A DNA stretch of 64,000 nt, from contig OX388350.1 of assembly GCA_947579665.1 (NCBI GenBank), positions 1,488,001 to 1,552,000 on the forward strand, given 5' to 3'. Below the pieces are notes generated by a model. The model was given only the letters and a program-made list of their open reading frames with translations. It was not told the origin of the DNA and ran no database searches. Positions 12,064-28,297 of the stretch are shown in pieces. The stretch's first letter is position 1. Every line of letters begins with the position of its first letter. This DNA is from Sympetrum striolatum. Its lineage: Eukaryota; Arthropoda; Insecta; Odonata; Libellulidae. A program made the position numbers and the translations under genes.

Positions 12064-13229
12064 AATGGGAAAAAAGTCTTATGTATTCTAATATTAAATA
12101 CCAAAATCTTGTAAATTACTACGAATAAAACTCAGTAAAAATTGAAAGAAGTTAGATGTAAAACGGCGTCACTCACGTTCCTAGAAATTACAAAAAGTTA
12201 AATGCATCATCAAAATCAATTTATCCTACTGAATTTCTTTCGCTCACTTTAAAAGAAAACAGAAGATGGCATTGTTTTCTGAGAGGCATGTGAAAATTAA
12301 CTTCATATCGCAAAACTGCTGTACCGTTGGTTAAATGTCAAAGGGACATTATGGCAAAGGATATGTGACTGCTATTTTTTCTCATCGTCTCTCAGGACTA
12401 ATCTCAATGCGTGACAAGCTTCTTGGAATATATTTAGAGGCAAGAAATATCGATACTCTAAATATTTTCCTTTAAACTGCAACTGTTTGATTACTTCACA
12501 CGCCTCGAGAACGTTCAATATCGTCCAATAACTTCCCGGAAGAAGTTTATCGTCGTATTCAAAAAGTTGTTGATTCTTCTCATTTTTTTGCAAAATACAT
12601 TTCATCGGAGATACTTTGGACAATATCTCACAACAGTTTTTTATTATTTCGATTATTTTAATCGTTTAATTTCTGTTAATTCGATCTAAATGGTGCAAAG
12701 CATGATGCTCGGCACATTTGCAGTGATCAAATTGAGCAACCATTTGTTCGAGGAATGGAAGAAAACACAGTGGATGGAGAATCAGAAACAGCAATTACTT
12801 GCCTTTGAGTAGACTATGTAATAACGGAAACTGAAGGCATCAATTCTTATTAAGGCGAAGAATTGGAAAAAGTTTGTTTGGTTATGGATCAATGGGCACA
12901 ATTTTTAAATGCACCATCATTTATACAAAACGTCATTTTATCATCTTAATAATAATAATAAATCTTTTTATTCCTCGGCCTTTCATAAATTACATTAGAT
13001 ATAAACAATTGTTAGGAATATAGATACCCCTTAGGTGGCAGCCACCTGTTTCGGGGCTGAATAAAATAAATATCCCGTCATTTTAAGCGTGCAATCTCTG
13101 TATGTTTGTATGTCATACCAATCGCACAAACGGCTCTAACAATTTTATTTCAAATTTGAATTTATAGGTCTTTTGATGCCAAGAATCGATTGCGCGTAAC
13201 AGACTACGTTCCCCCATGAGGCTTCTTCT
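12064..13229. other. AT-rich DNA, no gene seen
   Basis: This contains a short AAT microsatellite near 12945-12963. At about 13080-13150 there is a GTATGTTTGTATGTC...CGCAAACGGCT-type sequence, resembling stretches common in arthropod dispersed repeats, but I could not assign it to a family. The 83-codon minus-strand frame at 12372-12623 has no recognisable domain. Confidence 0.4.
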
Positions 13230-13500
13230 TATGTTCAGCAATGGCCTCATTTGTCAGGGAAACTTTGGTTGTTTATAACTGCAGAATTATGTATATCTTT
13301 TGTTTTATTTCTCCGAATTCTCGTAATTTATAATCCAAAACGATATTACAAGACATAAATAAGAATCTTTAATTAATTTCCCGTCTTTTGGTACTAATAT
13401 AGATTTCGTAGGTCCATTATTTCTAATTTAATTCTTTAAATTAAATGAAGCCTACAAAAGGAACTTAACGTGCGTATCTTATGGAGGCAATTTCAAGGCG
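13230..13500 (+). repeat. Dispersed repeat related to 60885-61190
   Basis: Blocks align in order with 60885-61190: CTTCTTCTT, CAATGGC..ATTTGTC.CAGGG, a TTTTTAATTTAATTY core, AAATGAAGC, and a GTGCRTMTCTTAYGGA block. Divergence looks substantial, perhaps a quarter to a third by eye. The family is not recognised. The partner copy runs on into a B-box-like sequence of the kind found in the Helitron-like element. Confidence 0.5.
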
Positions 13501-15293
13501 TCATTGATCATCGCCATCAAAGATTAGAAGAAGAACGCCGGAGAAATTCGAGATGGCAACAAGTATTACGGTTGAACCGAGTAAGTTTCTAAAAGGCATT
13601 TGCAGCGGCTGATATTTCTTACCATAGTTTACGAACGTTTAGTGTTGCTTATAATGCGGCAACTTCAACTGCGGCATATTCTTGATAAACGCACGATGAA
13701 TCGAATTAATAGAGATTCGTTTGAAGACTGCACGGAAGGATACCACATCCAGAATTTCCGATTAAGTTAGTGCGATTGTTTCTTCGACGTCATACATAAT
13801 CTGATGAATTTCACGAAAGGATTCCAAGTTTGAATTTATTATTTGCAATTGCTTCATTTACCGCAGTCGGCAATCGAACAGTCAACGGTCGGAGAGTTTA
13901 TAGTTTCAATGCCAGCGGTTTATACCAAGCCCTAATGATGGAATATTTGAGCGGCCTCAATATTGACAGATATACTTTTTGGGTATACTTAGTGCAGCAC
14001 AAACAATCACATTAATCGTGGTATCAATATGGATCTTATTAGTCTTTTGGAACATATTTTGAGGTCTGAAAATTGCTCATCGATTGAATGTTTCAATTAC
14101 TTGGAAACCGCAGCACGAAACGGAAATTCATGCTTTATGCATTTACGCCCTTAAAAAACTCTCTTTTACAGATTGAAATTTTACTTGGAATATATTTCAA
14201 CTCAATCCCTCCAATGTGTGTAAATGGTATTGTTGATAGTGTTTACATAAGTCTTCCAGGGGCTGTAGAATATTGCTAAGCCAAGTAAATACTTACACCG
14301 CCAAGGCAAGTAAATTTATATCTAGCTTTAGGTCCTCCACATTAAAGATAAAGTCGACTGAAAGTAGCTCAGCTAAAGGTTTATCTTTAAATATTGAAAT
14401 ATATGTTAATTATTCGTTTACATCGTGACCTTAAGGAACAGAATATGAGCATACAAGTTCGTAGTTCTTAATAAACTTTGAGCAACGCTCGATCGCCTCT
14501 CATTTACGCTCCTCCGAAGATTACAGCTGCAATAATATACTTCATCAACGTAGCTGTATTATTATAAAAAGAGAAATTGGATGTTTACCTACCCAAGTAC
14601 TGCTTGGTGCTCCTCAATTCCATGGCACACCTTGGTCTCTGTTCCATTGATTCTTCGCTGTTATTTATGATCTCTTCAAATCTATTGCTATCAAGTTAAG
14701 ATCTTGTAACGGACATCTCGCTCTGCCCCTTTTCATTTCAGTGATCTTACTTTATACTCAATATCTGTCAACATCCGCATAATATTATATGTAGCGGCTT
14801 AGTAGGTTTGCGAACTCAACGAAATGTTTTTATCTATTCCTATCCACCATTCTGTACAATCAAAATGTATACGTACCAATTTTTGTAGCTCATTTAAACT
14901 TGCGTTTAGATCTAACGCGAGTATTTGCGTTAGATATTTATTTATTCATAACGTATCAGATATAGATATTTTTATTGAAAATCGCTGTTCTTAATTTCCC
15001 CAAGTTCCAGTTTGTATTGACCATTCTTCATGGTTGTATTCCATCTTGTAGTTGATAACTATGAAAGTATTATTCATTTCATATATTTTGTAAATCATTT
15101 AAGTCCATAAAAAAATGTTCACTATGCTCATTATGATAATAATTAGGTGAGTATGACCCGACGTATCGTAACCTCATTTCCCGCGATTATCGAATTAATC
15201 AATCATTCGATGTTTGCGCATCAATGTTTAACGACGCCATTTTCCGGTCTTTGAAACGCGTCGATAATGTGGCATTGTTTCTTCTTCTCTCAG
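13501..15293. other. No gene seen; upstream exon(s) of the BTB gene not located
   Basis: The first recognised exon begins in the middle of the BTB fold, so at least one upstream coding exon must exist. I searched this stretch by eye for the N-terminal BTB pattern (DVxF followed by AHRxVLAxRS) and did not find it. It may lie before 13.5 kb or outside the window. Confidence 0.4.
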
Positions 15294-15453
15294 GTGCAAG
15301 AGCTTCGAGACGGCCAAACGGGGAGAGATCTGCAGAATCCCTGGATGCTCAGTGGGTCCATCGGTCCCTGGATCTCCGACGCCCATAAGACTCACCCATT
15401 TGTCCTGCGAGGACACCTTCCGACACTTTATCCTATATGTTTACACGGGAAAG
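15294..15453 (+). CDS. BTB-BACK-TLDc protein, exon 1 of 6 recognised (mid-BTB)
   Basis: This is an internal coding exon of a multi-exon gene. A polypyrimidine tract (TTTCTTCTTCTCTCAG) precedes it and a GTATTT donor follows. The first base completes a codon from an unseen upstream exon, and 53 codons follow, ending EDTFRHFILYVYTGK. That is the classic end of the BTB core (F..L.YIYTGK). BTB domains dimerise and often recruit cullin-3, and the BACK domain that follows supports an adaptor-like role. The larger frame at 15267-15506 is a different frame and is not used. The phase matches exon 2 exactly. The substrate is unknown and I do not assign an orthologue. Confidence 0.85.
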
Positions 15454-16489
15454 GTATTTCATTTACTGATTTTTCCGAAGCCATTTATTGGTTTTCCGAG
15501 CTCTGATTCGTCAATTATCTCGTAAACGCCAGATTGTTTAAAATTAAACAATAATTGACATATTACCAGAAACTGTAATATGTAGCAAATCTGCAAAGAA
15601 AAACCTGGAAGTAGTACTCCCATCTGGGATTATATTTTAAATATGAACCATTTTTGGAGATGAAGCATTGAAATATTTCATTGTATGCGTATGATTGGTA
15701 AAGCCGTAGAAGCGTTCTCATGCAAAAAAGACCGCTATCTGAGCAACTGAAAACATTCGCCATTTTGTATAGTCCACTATCTCATATATCTTTGATTCCG
15801 AATGATCATTGTCCATTAGAAACTTATATAGAACTCGTTTTAATCGGATTTTTCTTTTGAAACATGGGAAGTAATAACCGAAAACCCGGGGGTAATGGGT
15901 CAGTATTAAACGGAAAGATTAAATTAAATGTATTATTCCCAGATTTTGATTCGATAACGCTTTATCCTGCAATTTGACGATTCGAATACAACCATTTCAT
16001 CTCATATATGTTCAATTTCAGAAACCCTTTTTTTTACAGTATTGCAGCAAATTGGCCGAATTTTGATATGGTTGAACTACCAAAGATAGTCATTTTCATC
16101 TTTGGATGAATATTGTTTCGAAATTATTATAAAACTTTTAATATAATTATTATACCGATTTATATGAAACTAATAATCTTTACTCTCGATTTTGAGAACG
16201 TGTGACTTTATTCTTCCGATATAAATATTTATATGCATCATGTTTCCCACGAAATAATGCAAATATAGCGGCCGCAGATATTATTTTAGGGTGTTGTCTA
16301 GTATAAAAACGATTTTCGCGTTTTTGCCAATAAAATATTTAATCAAAGATCAGTCTGAAGAAATGGCTGCAGAAAACGCTTTCGTCGCTTGTATTTTGAC
16401 AAGAGGGATGCTTTCCTCAAATTTTCTTTCGTGCATAGAAATTGACGTGGAGAGAAATCTTCGCGATTGTGTTTTTGAACGTAGTGTTT
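15454..16489 (+). other. Intron 1, first part; nothing further seen
   Basis: This begins the 5,750-bp intron between exons 1 and 2 (15454-21203, GT-AG). Apart from the entries listed separately I see no gene in it. The phase-0 junction of exons 1 and 2 leaves no room for a missing constitutive coding exon. Confidence 0.5.
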
Positions 16490-16790
16490 TGTCGGCGTGG
16501 AAACTAACGCCCCTCAGTTGATGCTCCCGCCATCTCTCGACGAACGTGAGAACTGAGTTAGATTTGAGTTGCGTGGGTCGGATTATTGGCGTGCCGCCGG
16601 AGCAGAAGTTACTGACCTCCGGGAGGTTGGGGATGGTCCGGGCCTTCTGCGTGAGTACGAGACGAGAGAGAAAAAAGAGAGTCTGGTCATGACCTCAAAC
16701 ACAACAAGTAGTTCAATGAGGCGTAAACGCTCATTAAGAATCTCGATTCAAGACGTTTTCTTGTTACCGCAAGTGTGAACGATTCCATGC
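16490..16790 (+). other. GC- and CpG-richer island inside intron 1
   Basis: This patch is clearly richer in G+C and CpG than its surroundings. It contains an open frame at 16569-16778 and a good donor-like CTGC|GTGAGTAC near 16649. It cannot be a constitutive exon of the BTB gene, because exons 1 and 2 already join in phase. It could be an alternative first exon or promoter, or an old insertion. No domain was recognised. Confidence 0.3.
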
Positions 16791-17450
16791 AAGATACGGA
16801 AGAACTGAAAAAGAATTAACATTTCGTGGGAAGAAAATCGCTTTTTGGTGTGAGTTACCTCGCCGAAGGAGCGACGTCCTTCAGACATCTGTGGAATTCT
16901 ACTCGCTCAATAAACTATTCCAAAAATAAATTTCAAGAGAAATTTTGAGCGAAAACTAAGTGATTGATCACTTCAAATACATTTTCTGCTTTCTGTTCAA
17001 TTTATTCTTTAAATCTGCAATAGTCAACCTGTATATCGTCCACGAGACATTTCTTCTTTTATGATAACTCCATAACAGCACAACGAGAAGACTTAAGAAA
17101 ATATCCTGTGCTTAATGTCTCTCAAGATATCGATAGATTTTGGTTTCTTTTCGTTAATGGAGTGCACGAACATAGAAATTGACCAATCCCTAATTTCCTT
17201 ACCATTGTGTATTATATTTCACTTGAAAGTTGGAGTCAGGAATCTCGTTTGTTTGTCAAATTATTAAAAATATGATTTGCTCGGAAGAGGTTATCTGAAA
17301 ATCTGCGCAACTTTTCTTTTGAAATGACTGTTGAAACTTATAAATTTTAATAAATGACGTAGAAAAATAAACCGTAATTGAATTAATTGAGTTTTGGAAA
17401 ACTGATTTCATTAGTTATTAATATGATTCTCAGTTCATTATCTGATACCT

Positions 17451-21203
<3,753 letters not shown>

Positions 21204-21369
21204 ATAATGTTGCAAGATAAAGCTGTTTTTGAGATGCTCTCCCTGGCCCAGGACTTGGGTGTAGAGGAGCTGAGATTGGCTTGTGAAGATCACGTGACAT
21301 CCACCCTCTCTCCACTCAATGCTTCCACTTTCCTGGCGGCAGCGATGGAAACTCAAGAGAGAGCCCCTG
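21204..21369 (+). CDS. BTB-BACK-TLDc protein, exon 2 (end of BTB, linker)
   Basis: The exon follows a TTATTATTCCAG acceptor and ends before a GTGAGC donor, giving 55 codons plus one base. It starts IMLQDKAVFEMLSLAQDLG and continues GVEELRLACEDHV. This completes the BTB domain: the last strand after YTGK, then the pattern of helices ...LL.LA..L....L...C...V. After the BTB end it runs into STLSPLNASTF, the 3-box/BACK linker region. The reading frame continues directly from exon 1 (phase 0) and into exon 3 (phase 1). Confidence 0.9.
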
Positions 21370-23309
21370 GTGAGCCTCCACTATTCATTCGTACGCTATT
21401 TTATGGAATTGTCGAAGGAACGTACAGCAAGCCAGGAAATATGTTTTCTTCGCATGCTCCGTTACAGTTAAACCATAGTTTACTATCCCAGGAAAAATGA
21501 TTTATAGAAATTTTCGACTTTGATACTACACCCAAACCTTGAATAAGGGAGTGTCCAAGAACCGTTGTTTTCCACTCCACTCAGATTTGAGGCAATTCTT
21601 TTCCGTTGCATATCGCTACACATTGTAACTCGGTACAGATATTGGTCAAGGCCGGTTTTATCAGAACCAAGGAAACGCCCCAATAGGATCTGTTTTGGTC
21701 ACTAGTCAAACTTCAATACGAGCGAGAAATTGCATAAATTGTACGCTTGCATTTAGTCGAAAGCACTGTCAGAGTAAAGTACGGGAACTGTACTTTTCAT
21801 AAGATTGTATTATGAAACGGTATCGAGAAAAATACCGTAATGATAGTTAAAGGTTATTTAAACCAATTTCCAGATCCTATAGTTGACATTTTCAAATGTG
21901 TATCACCATTTCTCAATATGGCACCGCATTGGCACGCAGATCTTTTTATTTCATAATATATATCGCAAAAGCTTCGTCAACCCTGCTTTAGTTCCATCCG
22001 TGCGGAATCTATTCATAATGACCATATAGGGGCCACCCTGTGTAATTCCGCCACCCCAGCTAAACAGTAAACGGTTGGTTGGAATATCTCGCGACCAGTG
22101 CTACAACCTAATGTTGGCATTGAGTTCCCAGACACTAGCTCGTGATTTTCTTGAGTTGTAGAATATGTTGTTCCTAACAGTTTTCATCTAACCTTTGACA
22201 TCATATTATATTGAGGTAATTTCGTATTTATTCTTCCTTATGTTCGATAAAAACACGTAAACCTATTGTATAGTCCTTAAGCTACATTTTCATTGTAGTG
22301 AATAAACTGTTTCACATGGGGAAGCCACAATGTTGCCAATCTAGGGTATGGCACGGAAACTATAATTTTCATATATTTCATAATATTCATTCATGAAAGG
22401 AAACCACATTAATTTACTGCAGGGCTTCAATTTTTAAGTGAAATGTTTGTAATGAAGATAGTGTGTGAGAGTTCTAAGTGCCAAAATGTTCTCTCGCATG
22501 ACACTTTGTACACGCAAGTACGGGTTTCGTCCCGAAGCGAGCTCCACAGGGAAAAGTATGACAGTATTATGGTGTGAAAACAAATACAATATAAGTAAAA
22601 TGGAAAAAGAAAACAGCAAAGTTACTCCAAGTTAACTTTTTTGTCAGTTTGAGAAAAAAGCCATCTCTTCGATTGATGGGTACATTTTCTTTCAGTTGTT
22701 GTGGAAGAATCATCCGTAATGAGGAGAAGAGAGTCATATATGCATACAACATTACAAAATATTAACATACTACAGATCTCACATATTTAGCCAACATTCT
22801 TGCAGTGCACACTAAATGCTAATTTACTATATTTATTGGCACCTCCTACCAAACAAAACCATTTACTTTTAATTATTAACAGATAGTTCTAGAGCCAAAA
22901 GTCAACATTATTTCCATAACCAGGCAAAACATTTATGAACTTAGCTTCTTATTGCCCTTCCCCATTGTCATAAATTATCTATAATCAGGGCTAAGGTAAC
23001 GTGCTTATTTCTAAGAATCGTGCTCATTTTAAAGGAGAACGTCTTAGAAAATGAAATTGTGTTTATTTCTAAGAAATGTACTTATTTCACTTAGTGCATG
23101 CTTGTTTTGTCTTATTTTATCCAGGGCCTCGAGTGTGTAACTATCACTTCGAGTGAGAAGTCCCAAAAAAGTGAGAAGTCGGCCATGTTTTCGCACTAAC
23201 GCGCGAGTTCTCAAAATTGCTATTTTAGATCTCACTAAGAATGGAAACGAGTGTGAGATCGTAACGATTTCCAAAAAGGTGTAGTTGCGTAGTTACCGGC
23301 AGTGACAAC
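21370..23309 (+). other. Intron 2, first part; no gene seen
   Basis: Intron 2 spans 21370-45269 (23,900 bp). This first part shows no recognisable element. From about 23000 (repeated CTTATTTCTAAGAA and GAGTGAGAAGTC motifs) it may include the 5' flank of the Harbinger fragment that follows. Confidence 0.4.
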
Positions 23310-23558
23310 ATGGACGGGCATCTTATTTTGGCTGTGGTTTTGGGGGAGAGACGTAGGAGGAGGAATTTTTTAAGGATAACAAGAAGAAGATTGAGAGACA
23401 GTAGCAACCCCTTCGATGTGGCGGACAGCGATTTGATTAAATTATATCGCATCCCTAAAGTTATTGAGGAATTATCGGATCCTTTGCCGCCCGCTCGAAG
23501 ATGCACGTCAATACCTCCACATATTCTAGTAAATACACACTGTGCTTTACTTTTATAG
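23310..23558 (+). pseudogene. Harbinger (HARBI1-like) transposase fragment
   Basis: An 82-codon frame has an Arg-rich start, then NPFD...LIKLYRIPK, then RRCTSIPPHIL. This matches the start of PIF/Harbinger transposases: a basic stretch, then R..NPFE..D..F...YR..K, a short linker, then R...L/IP....L. The family is usually several times longer and carries a DDE nuclease domain, none of which follows here. It is therefore a 5' fragment of a dead element inside intron 2. Confidence 0.7.
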
Positions 23559-25339
23559 AATCAAGAAATAGCCCTAAATTGTGAATATAATAGTCACCTT
23601 ACAATTAAGAATTTTCATTTATAATCTTATTAGTGAAAACTTTTTTTAAGATCGTTCATTCTTGACATAAATGTAAGCTTAAAATCAATATCTTCGGGTA
23701 TTTGTCAGTGTTACAGCTTTAGATTTTTGAAATAGTAACTGCTTATACAATTTGAAATCATAACACTTCGAGTAATAAGCCAAGTAATTTATTAATAGAC
23801 GATTGTAATTCACGTTGGAATCAGTGTGTTTGCCTTAAGTGTGTCGCACTAGAGTGAATTTAATATTATTAGTATATAATTTGGTGAAAAGTTTGGGTAA
23901 AATTATCGAAAATCGGGCTATTTCTAGTATTAAAAAAACAATTTCCCAAACAGTCCTAAACGATAATTTTACCAGAAATGTGTGTACTCTTCTTCTTGTA
24001 GGCGTTTTTCTACACATTTAAACTATAAATATTTTTTTAATTCAATCCATCACCAATTTAATCTTATTAGTAAATAATAATCATAAATAATGTTTTATTT
24101 GATATTGAAAAGAAAAAATTTGTTGTGGATACAAAAAACGTAAGTGAATCTTAGGAAATATGTATTATTCACAGCATTAACCCTGTCAATTATTCATGAT
24201 AATTCGCTTACATTTATAAAAAGAATATGCCCTCTTAAGAACCAAGAAGAAACTATATATTGCAAATATACATCTTTATATCCATGAGAAACATTAATAG
24301 TACAAACTTAGGTAAAATAAATTTCTAAATCAAGACATCAATTCATAAGTATGTAATGAATACCACTTTTAATGTATTTAACAATGCCTGAACTCCTAAT
24401 ACCCTTGGGATCAACCATGTTGAGCCTATTTTGAAGTCCTGTAGCAAATGTTTTGAATGATAGACCAATTTCAATTTTAATCCTGTCTAGCTAAATTATT
24501 GCCTTTGATTATTAAACATATCCAAACACTTTAATGTCAATAAAAAGGATTGTTTTCACCTGGGACATTCAACATGATTCAATCACCAAAAATCTGGTTA
24601 CCTATCAAAGTAAATCTTAAAAACATTTTAAGATGGTGTTCAGGTGGATGCTATATATAGACAATTTAAGAAAGCTAATGATTCTATCAGCATTAATCTC
24701 TTATTGGGTAAGCTACATTGATAGGGTATCCTGCCAAATTGAAAGAAAGCTTGTCGTGAGAATTAGATATCTTAATTCTTGTGAATCTATCTAGTTCTGT
24801 GTTTTTACAATTAGTACGTTCCTCCACAAATATTTGCGACACATGGACCAAAATCTACATGGGATCAAATAAACATAATGAATCAAGCTCATTTCCTCGC
24901 TTTCAAGCATTCTAACTAATGTAGAATTTCGTATAAATATTGTATAATTCAAAACTTACTACTTCACACTTGTTACTACATTATAGATAAAAGCTTAACC
25001 TATACTACTGTTGGTGTACATGAAAATAATTGGTAGACTAATATATATGCGTTAACAACCGATCTTTTCCGTTCAAATCCAATTGTCTACTCAAACTGTT
25101 ACACGAAGAGAAATAAATAGACTCGTTATAAGGTAATTACATAAGTTACAAAACACATTGACTTATTTTCTTAAGGTTTAATGCCTATATAATTACCGTA
25201 TTACACATATCACGCATATAATTTGCATAATAAAGATAAATCGTAGAAATTTAATTGACTTCCATGCCTTATTAACTACTAGCAGCAGCCGAAAATTACA
25301 TTTCTATGACGACTTCCGCCTACTTTTGTGCATGATTTG
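23559..25339 (+). other. Intron 2, AT-rich stretch; no gene seen
   Basis: An inverted repeat, TAAAATTATCG (about 23897) and CGATAATTTTA (about 23961), makes the 60-codon frames on both strands at 23835-24021. They are not genes. I see nothing else. Confidence 0.4.
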
Positions 25340-25430
25340 GCAAGGCTGTTCCCTGGGCCGGATGAAGGGGGGGGGGGGCAGTGGGGCCAGTGGCCCCGGG
25401 CCTCCACCACTTGGGGGCCCCCACCAGCAG
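25340..25430. repeat. G-run and GC-rich palindromic patch, hAT-type end remnant
   Basis: A run of 12 G (about 25367-25378) is followed by a segment rich in GGGGCC and GGCCCC blocks, with CAGTGGCCCCGGGCC at its core. Such GGCCC-rich tips are common at the ends of hAT elements related to ZMYM1-like transposases. A transposase of that type lies 1.9 kb downstream. The link is an inference. Confidence 0.4.
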
Positions 25431-25848
25431 TAATAAAAGTTTCGGTCGAAAACAATTTTTTTGTACCTTGGATAAAAAAAACTAGCTTTCAATGATTAAG
25501 CACATCATAGTAAATCTGAATTCGAAAAAATAGACAAAACTTCTCGATGAATTGCTTAATAATCAAGTTTTCCAGTTACAATAAGTGGTAAATATAATGA
25601 ACTAATGTACCAAAATTTTAAGCATTCAAAAGCCATGTACACTTTATATTTGCTGCTGACTTGATACTAGAATCGGTGTAAATATAAGTATCGATATGTT
25701 TTTGAAAAAGTATAAGAAAAGGGAAAGCAGGAGAAGTGTGCTGTGAGTGGGCAGTGGTGAGAACAAGTCGGTGCCAGAGATGGTGTAGTGAGTGGGGATT
25801 GGGACATGAGGAGTGGGAGAATTTCTCGCACAATTTTCACGCCCAGCC

Positions 25849-26234
25849 AGGGTTGCCAGTATGTGCGATTTGGCGCCATTCTGGCGATTTTTCGTCAACC
25901 TTTTGGCGACCAAAATTACGAGCCTGGCGACTGGTGACTTTTTGGCGATTTTTTTATATTTTTGCAGCAATTCTGGCGATTTTCTATTAAAAAAAAACAT
26001 TTTTTAGAAAATTTTTCCGACCACATACGTCTGCCCTAGTCAATTCTTATATTTTTCCTATGCGCCAAACCGGTCAAACACCATGTTTTTATTTGAATAT
26101 TCCCTCTAAAAATCGAAATTTCTCACGATTAGCAGTTGGCGTCAATATGGCGATAACTAGAGTTGTAGGTGGCGATTTTGGCAATTTCCAGCGAGTCGAC
26201 TGGCGACAATCTATATTTTAATACTGGCAACCCT
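25849..26234. mobile_element. MITE with 14-bp terminal inverted repeats AGGGTTGCCAGTAT
   Basis: AGGGTTGCCAGTAT at 25849-25862 is repeated in inverse as ATACTGGCAACCCT at 26221-26234. The interior (386 bp in all) is built of TGGCGA/TGGCGATTTT repeats and has no transposase, so the open frames over it are by-products. The flanks CGCCCAGC and CGCCCTGT are similar and could be a degraded 8-bp target duplication of hAT type. This is not certain. Confidence 0.75.
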
Positions 26235-26990
26235 CCGCCCTGTCATGGCTGCTACGAAAATTTATGTTCCATGTATTGTATGTATCGTCAAGTTTTGTAC
26301 CTCATCGAGTTTATAAACATAACAATTTTGTTCACATTCTCGTGACAGTTATCATGGATAAGAGTAATTGGCGAGGTAGTTTGTTTTTTGGTATTTTTTT
26401 GCACATTTGTCAAGAAAAACTTGACAATTTCTGTGATGAAGTGTTGCGATTTCTAGTATTTTCCATTGAACAATTTAGGTTAGGTACGAGGGAAAACGGA
26501 TTGTTTTTTGTGTAGCAGTAGATTAGTATTGCGGAATAATTTATTTTATGACGATTTGTTTTAAGTTGTGTTTATTTTGTAAGGGAAAAAGTGGAAATAA
26601 TTTTTTGCCATGATTTTCTGGTTAAAAGGATTTTGTTCGAATACAGATAGCCATGATATTTATTTTGCTTTGTTTTTGTAATTTATGAGCGTAGATAGAA
26701 ATGATTGGGGAATGATTTTCGTTTATCCTTTGTCTGGGATACATGTTTACATAATGCGCACATTTTTTATTATATATGTATATGACTTTCGAGTAAATTT
26801 TAATGACATAGTGCTTTATAATTATTCGCACTTAGATTGAAAAATAGTGCGGGGGGACATCAAGTGGGACTGTTCCAAAACAAAGAGCCGAGCTTGATGA
26901 TAAAAATAAGAATTAGATTGACGAAATTCAAAGCTGTTTCCTCGAATGATAAGATTTGGACGAGGGAAAAATACGAAAAACAAAAGTGAC
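26235..26990 (+). other. Intron 2, no gene seen
   Basis: AT-rich. The 83-codon frame at 26264-26515 has no recognisable domain. Confidence 0.4.
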
Positions 26991-27114
26991 ATCGATATTT
27001 CCGAGAGATAAATTTAATGGTTACATAGCTCAGTGTTAGAGCACTCGCCCGGAAAGTGAGAGGTCCTGGGTTTCTCCCCCAGTGGAATCAGGATTTTTTC
27101 TCGGAAATATCGAT
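26991..27114 (+). repeat. tRNA-like sequence enclosed by a perfect 16-bp inverted repeat
   Basis: ATCGATATTTCCGAGA (26991-27006) and its exact inverse TCTCGGAAATATCGAT (27099-27114) enclose a 72-bp tRNA-like sequence at 27019-27090. That sequence has a D-stem GCTC/GAGC, an anticodon stem CTCGC/GTGAG, loop CCGGAAA, T-stem CTGGG/CCCAG and partly paired acceptor ends. Position 33 is C, not the invariant T. The T-loop reads TTTCTCC, not TTCGANN. The acceptor has one mismatch. It is therefore a decayed tRNA or SINE head. Its GCCCGGAAAG loop region also occurs in the SINE heads near 59.5 kb. Confidence 0.7.
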
Positions 27115-27242
27115 TAATTTTTAGTTGGATGGCAAAAATTGTTCAAATTGATTCTTTCTATGACATAGTTGATAGATAATTAAACAAGATTTTTTTATTT
27201 ACAAGTGAAACGTTCCGAATTACATAGTATTAGCAGTTTAAT

Positions 27243-28297
27243 ATGGCTGATCGAAAAGAAAGTCGACATAAGTTTCAGCGTAACCATCCATCTGTAGCAC
27301 AAAAAAGAAAAGAAGCTTCCGAGAAGGAAAAACACCATGAGCAATTGCTGTCGAAAATTCCAAAATAAGCAATTATTTTTCTGTCCATGGCAGTGACGCT
27401 CGAACTCAAACTTCTCAAAAAGAAGATTTAGTTTCAGTATCAGACAACAGTGAAAGTCCTTCACTAGTGGCTATTCCCATAGAATCCAAAAAAACGCGAT
27501 AATCCTGCCACAATTAACAGTGAGTCTATATCAGACAACTTATTGTTGGATTCTGATACAGTCATAGAGTCACAAAAAAACTCAAAGGTAAAATGTCAAT
27601 GTAAAATGAACAAAATACTATTTGTTTAACTTTTGTAATTAAAAAACTTATGAATTTTATGATATACCTAGAAAATTTTGCTAATATCTGTAAGTTTCTG
27701 AAAAGTGACACAAAAGTTATCATATATTTGAAAGTATACTGTATAAAGAATGCTATATAATAAACTATAAAGAAGTATACTTTATGACAAATTATAAGAT
27801 TTTGAATCCTTTATAAGGTAACCCTGAAAGCTTTATTTACCTTTGTAAGACCCTCCGTACAGAATCTTTTGCAGAACTCATAAAAATGTTTCTAATCTTG
27901 AAAATTTCTGAGAAGAATTCTAAAAGGAGCGCATTGAAAAAGGGCGAAAATTGGTAGAGATACCTAATGAAAAATTTAAGGTCCGATAAGTTTCATTCGG
28001 ATATCGAAAAATCTTTTTTCACGCTTTCTTCTGAACAAAGAGCTCGTTAATCGTTCATGGCTTTGCCTTACGCCATCAACTGGAAAAGTATATTGCTATA
28101 TTTGCAAACTAATGTCCAACTCATCACAAAGCAACTTCGCCGGAAATGGTTATTGCAATTGGAAGAAGGCAGCAGAACGTGTTTCTCAACATGAAGTTTC
28201 TAAAAACCATTTAGAATCGATAATCAAATTCTCACAACGTTCGAACCAAGTTTCCCGCGTTGATCAACTCCTCGAGAAACAAGTATGTAATTTTTAG
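27243..28297 (+). pseudogene. hAT transposase, ZMYM1-like, N-terminal part, frameshifted
   Basis: The start at 27243 gives a basic N-terminus ending in LLSKIPK. One frameshift near 27365 then continues ISNYFSVHGSD, the familiar leader of ZMYM1-like proteins. After a non-matching AT-rich stretch, the frame from about 28049 reads RSWLCLTPSTGKVYCYICK, followed by WKKAAERVSQHE and SKNHLES. This is the TTF-type zinc finger of the family, with CxxC and H residues kept. Several stops and shifts show it is dead. The catalytic middle is absent. A C-terminal piece of the same type lies at 36434-36743. Confidence 0.8.

Noticed and set aside
25644..26007. Cluster of 64-118 codon open frames on both strands
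   Set aside because: Most overlap the AGGGTTGCCA-ended MITE and its repeats. No family resemblance.
27019..27090. Functional tRNA gene (anticodon reading as GGA)
   Set aside because: Position 33 is C, the T-loop lacks TTCGA, the acceptor has a mismatch, and a serine tRNA would need a long variable arm.
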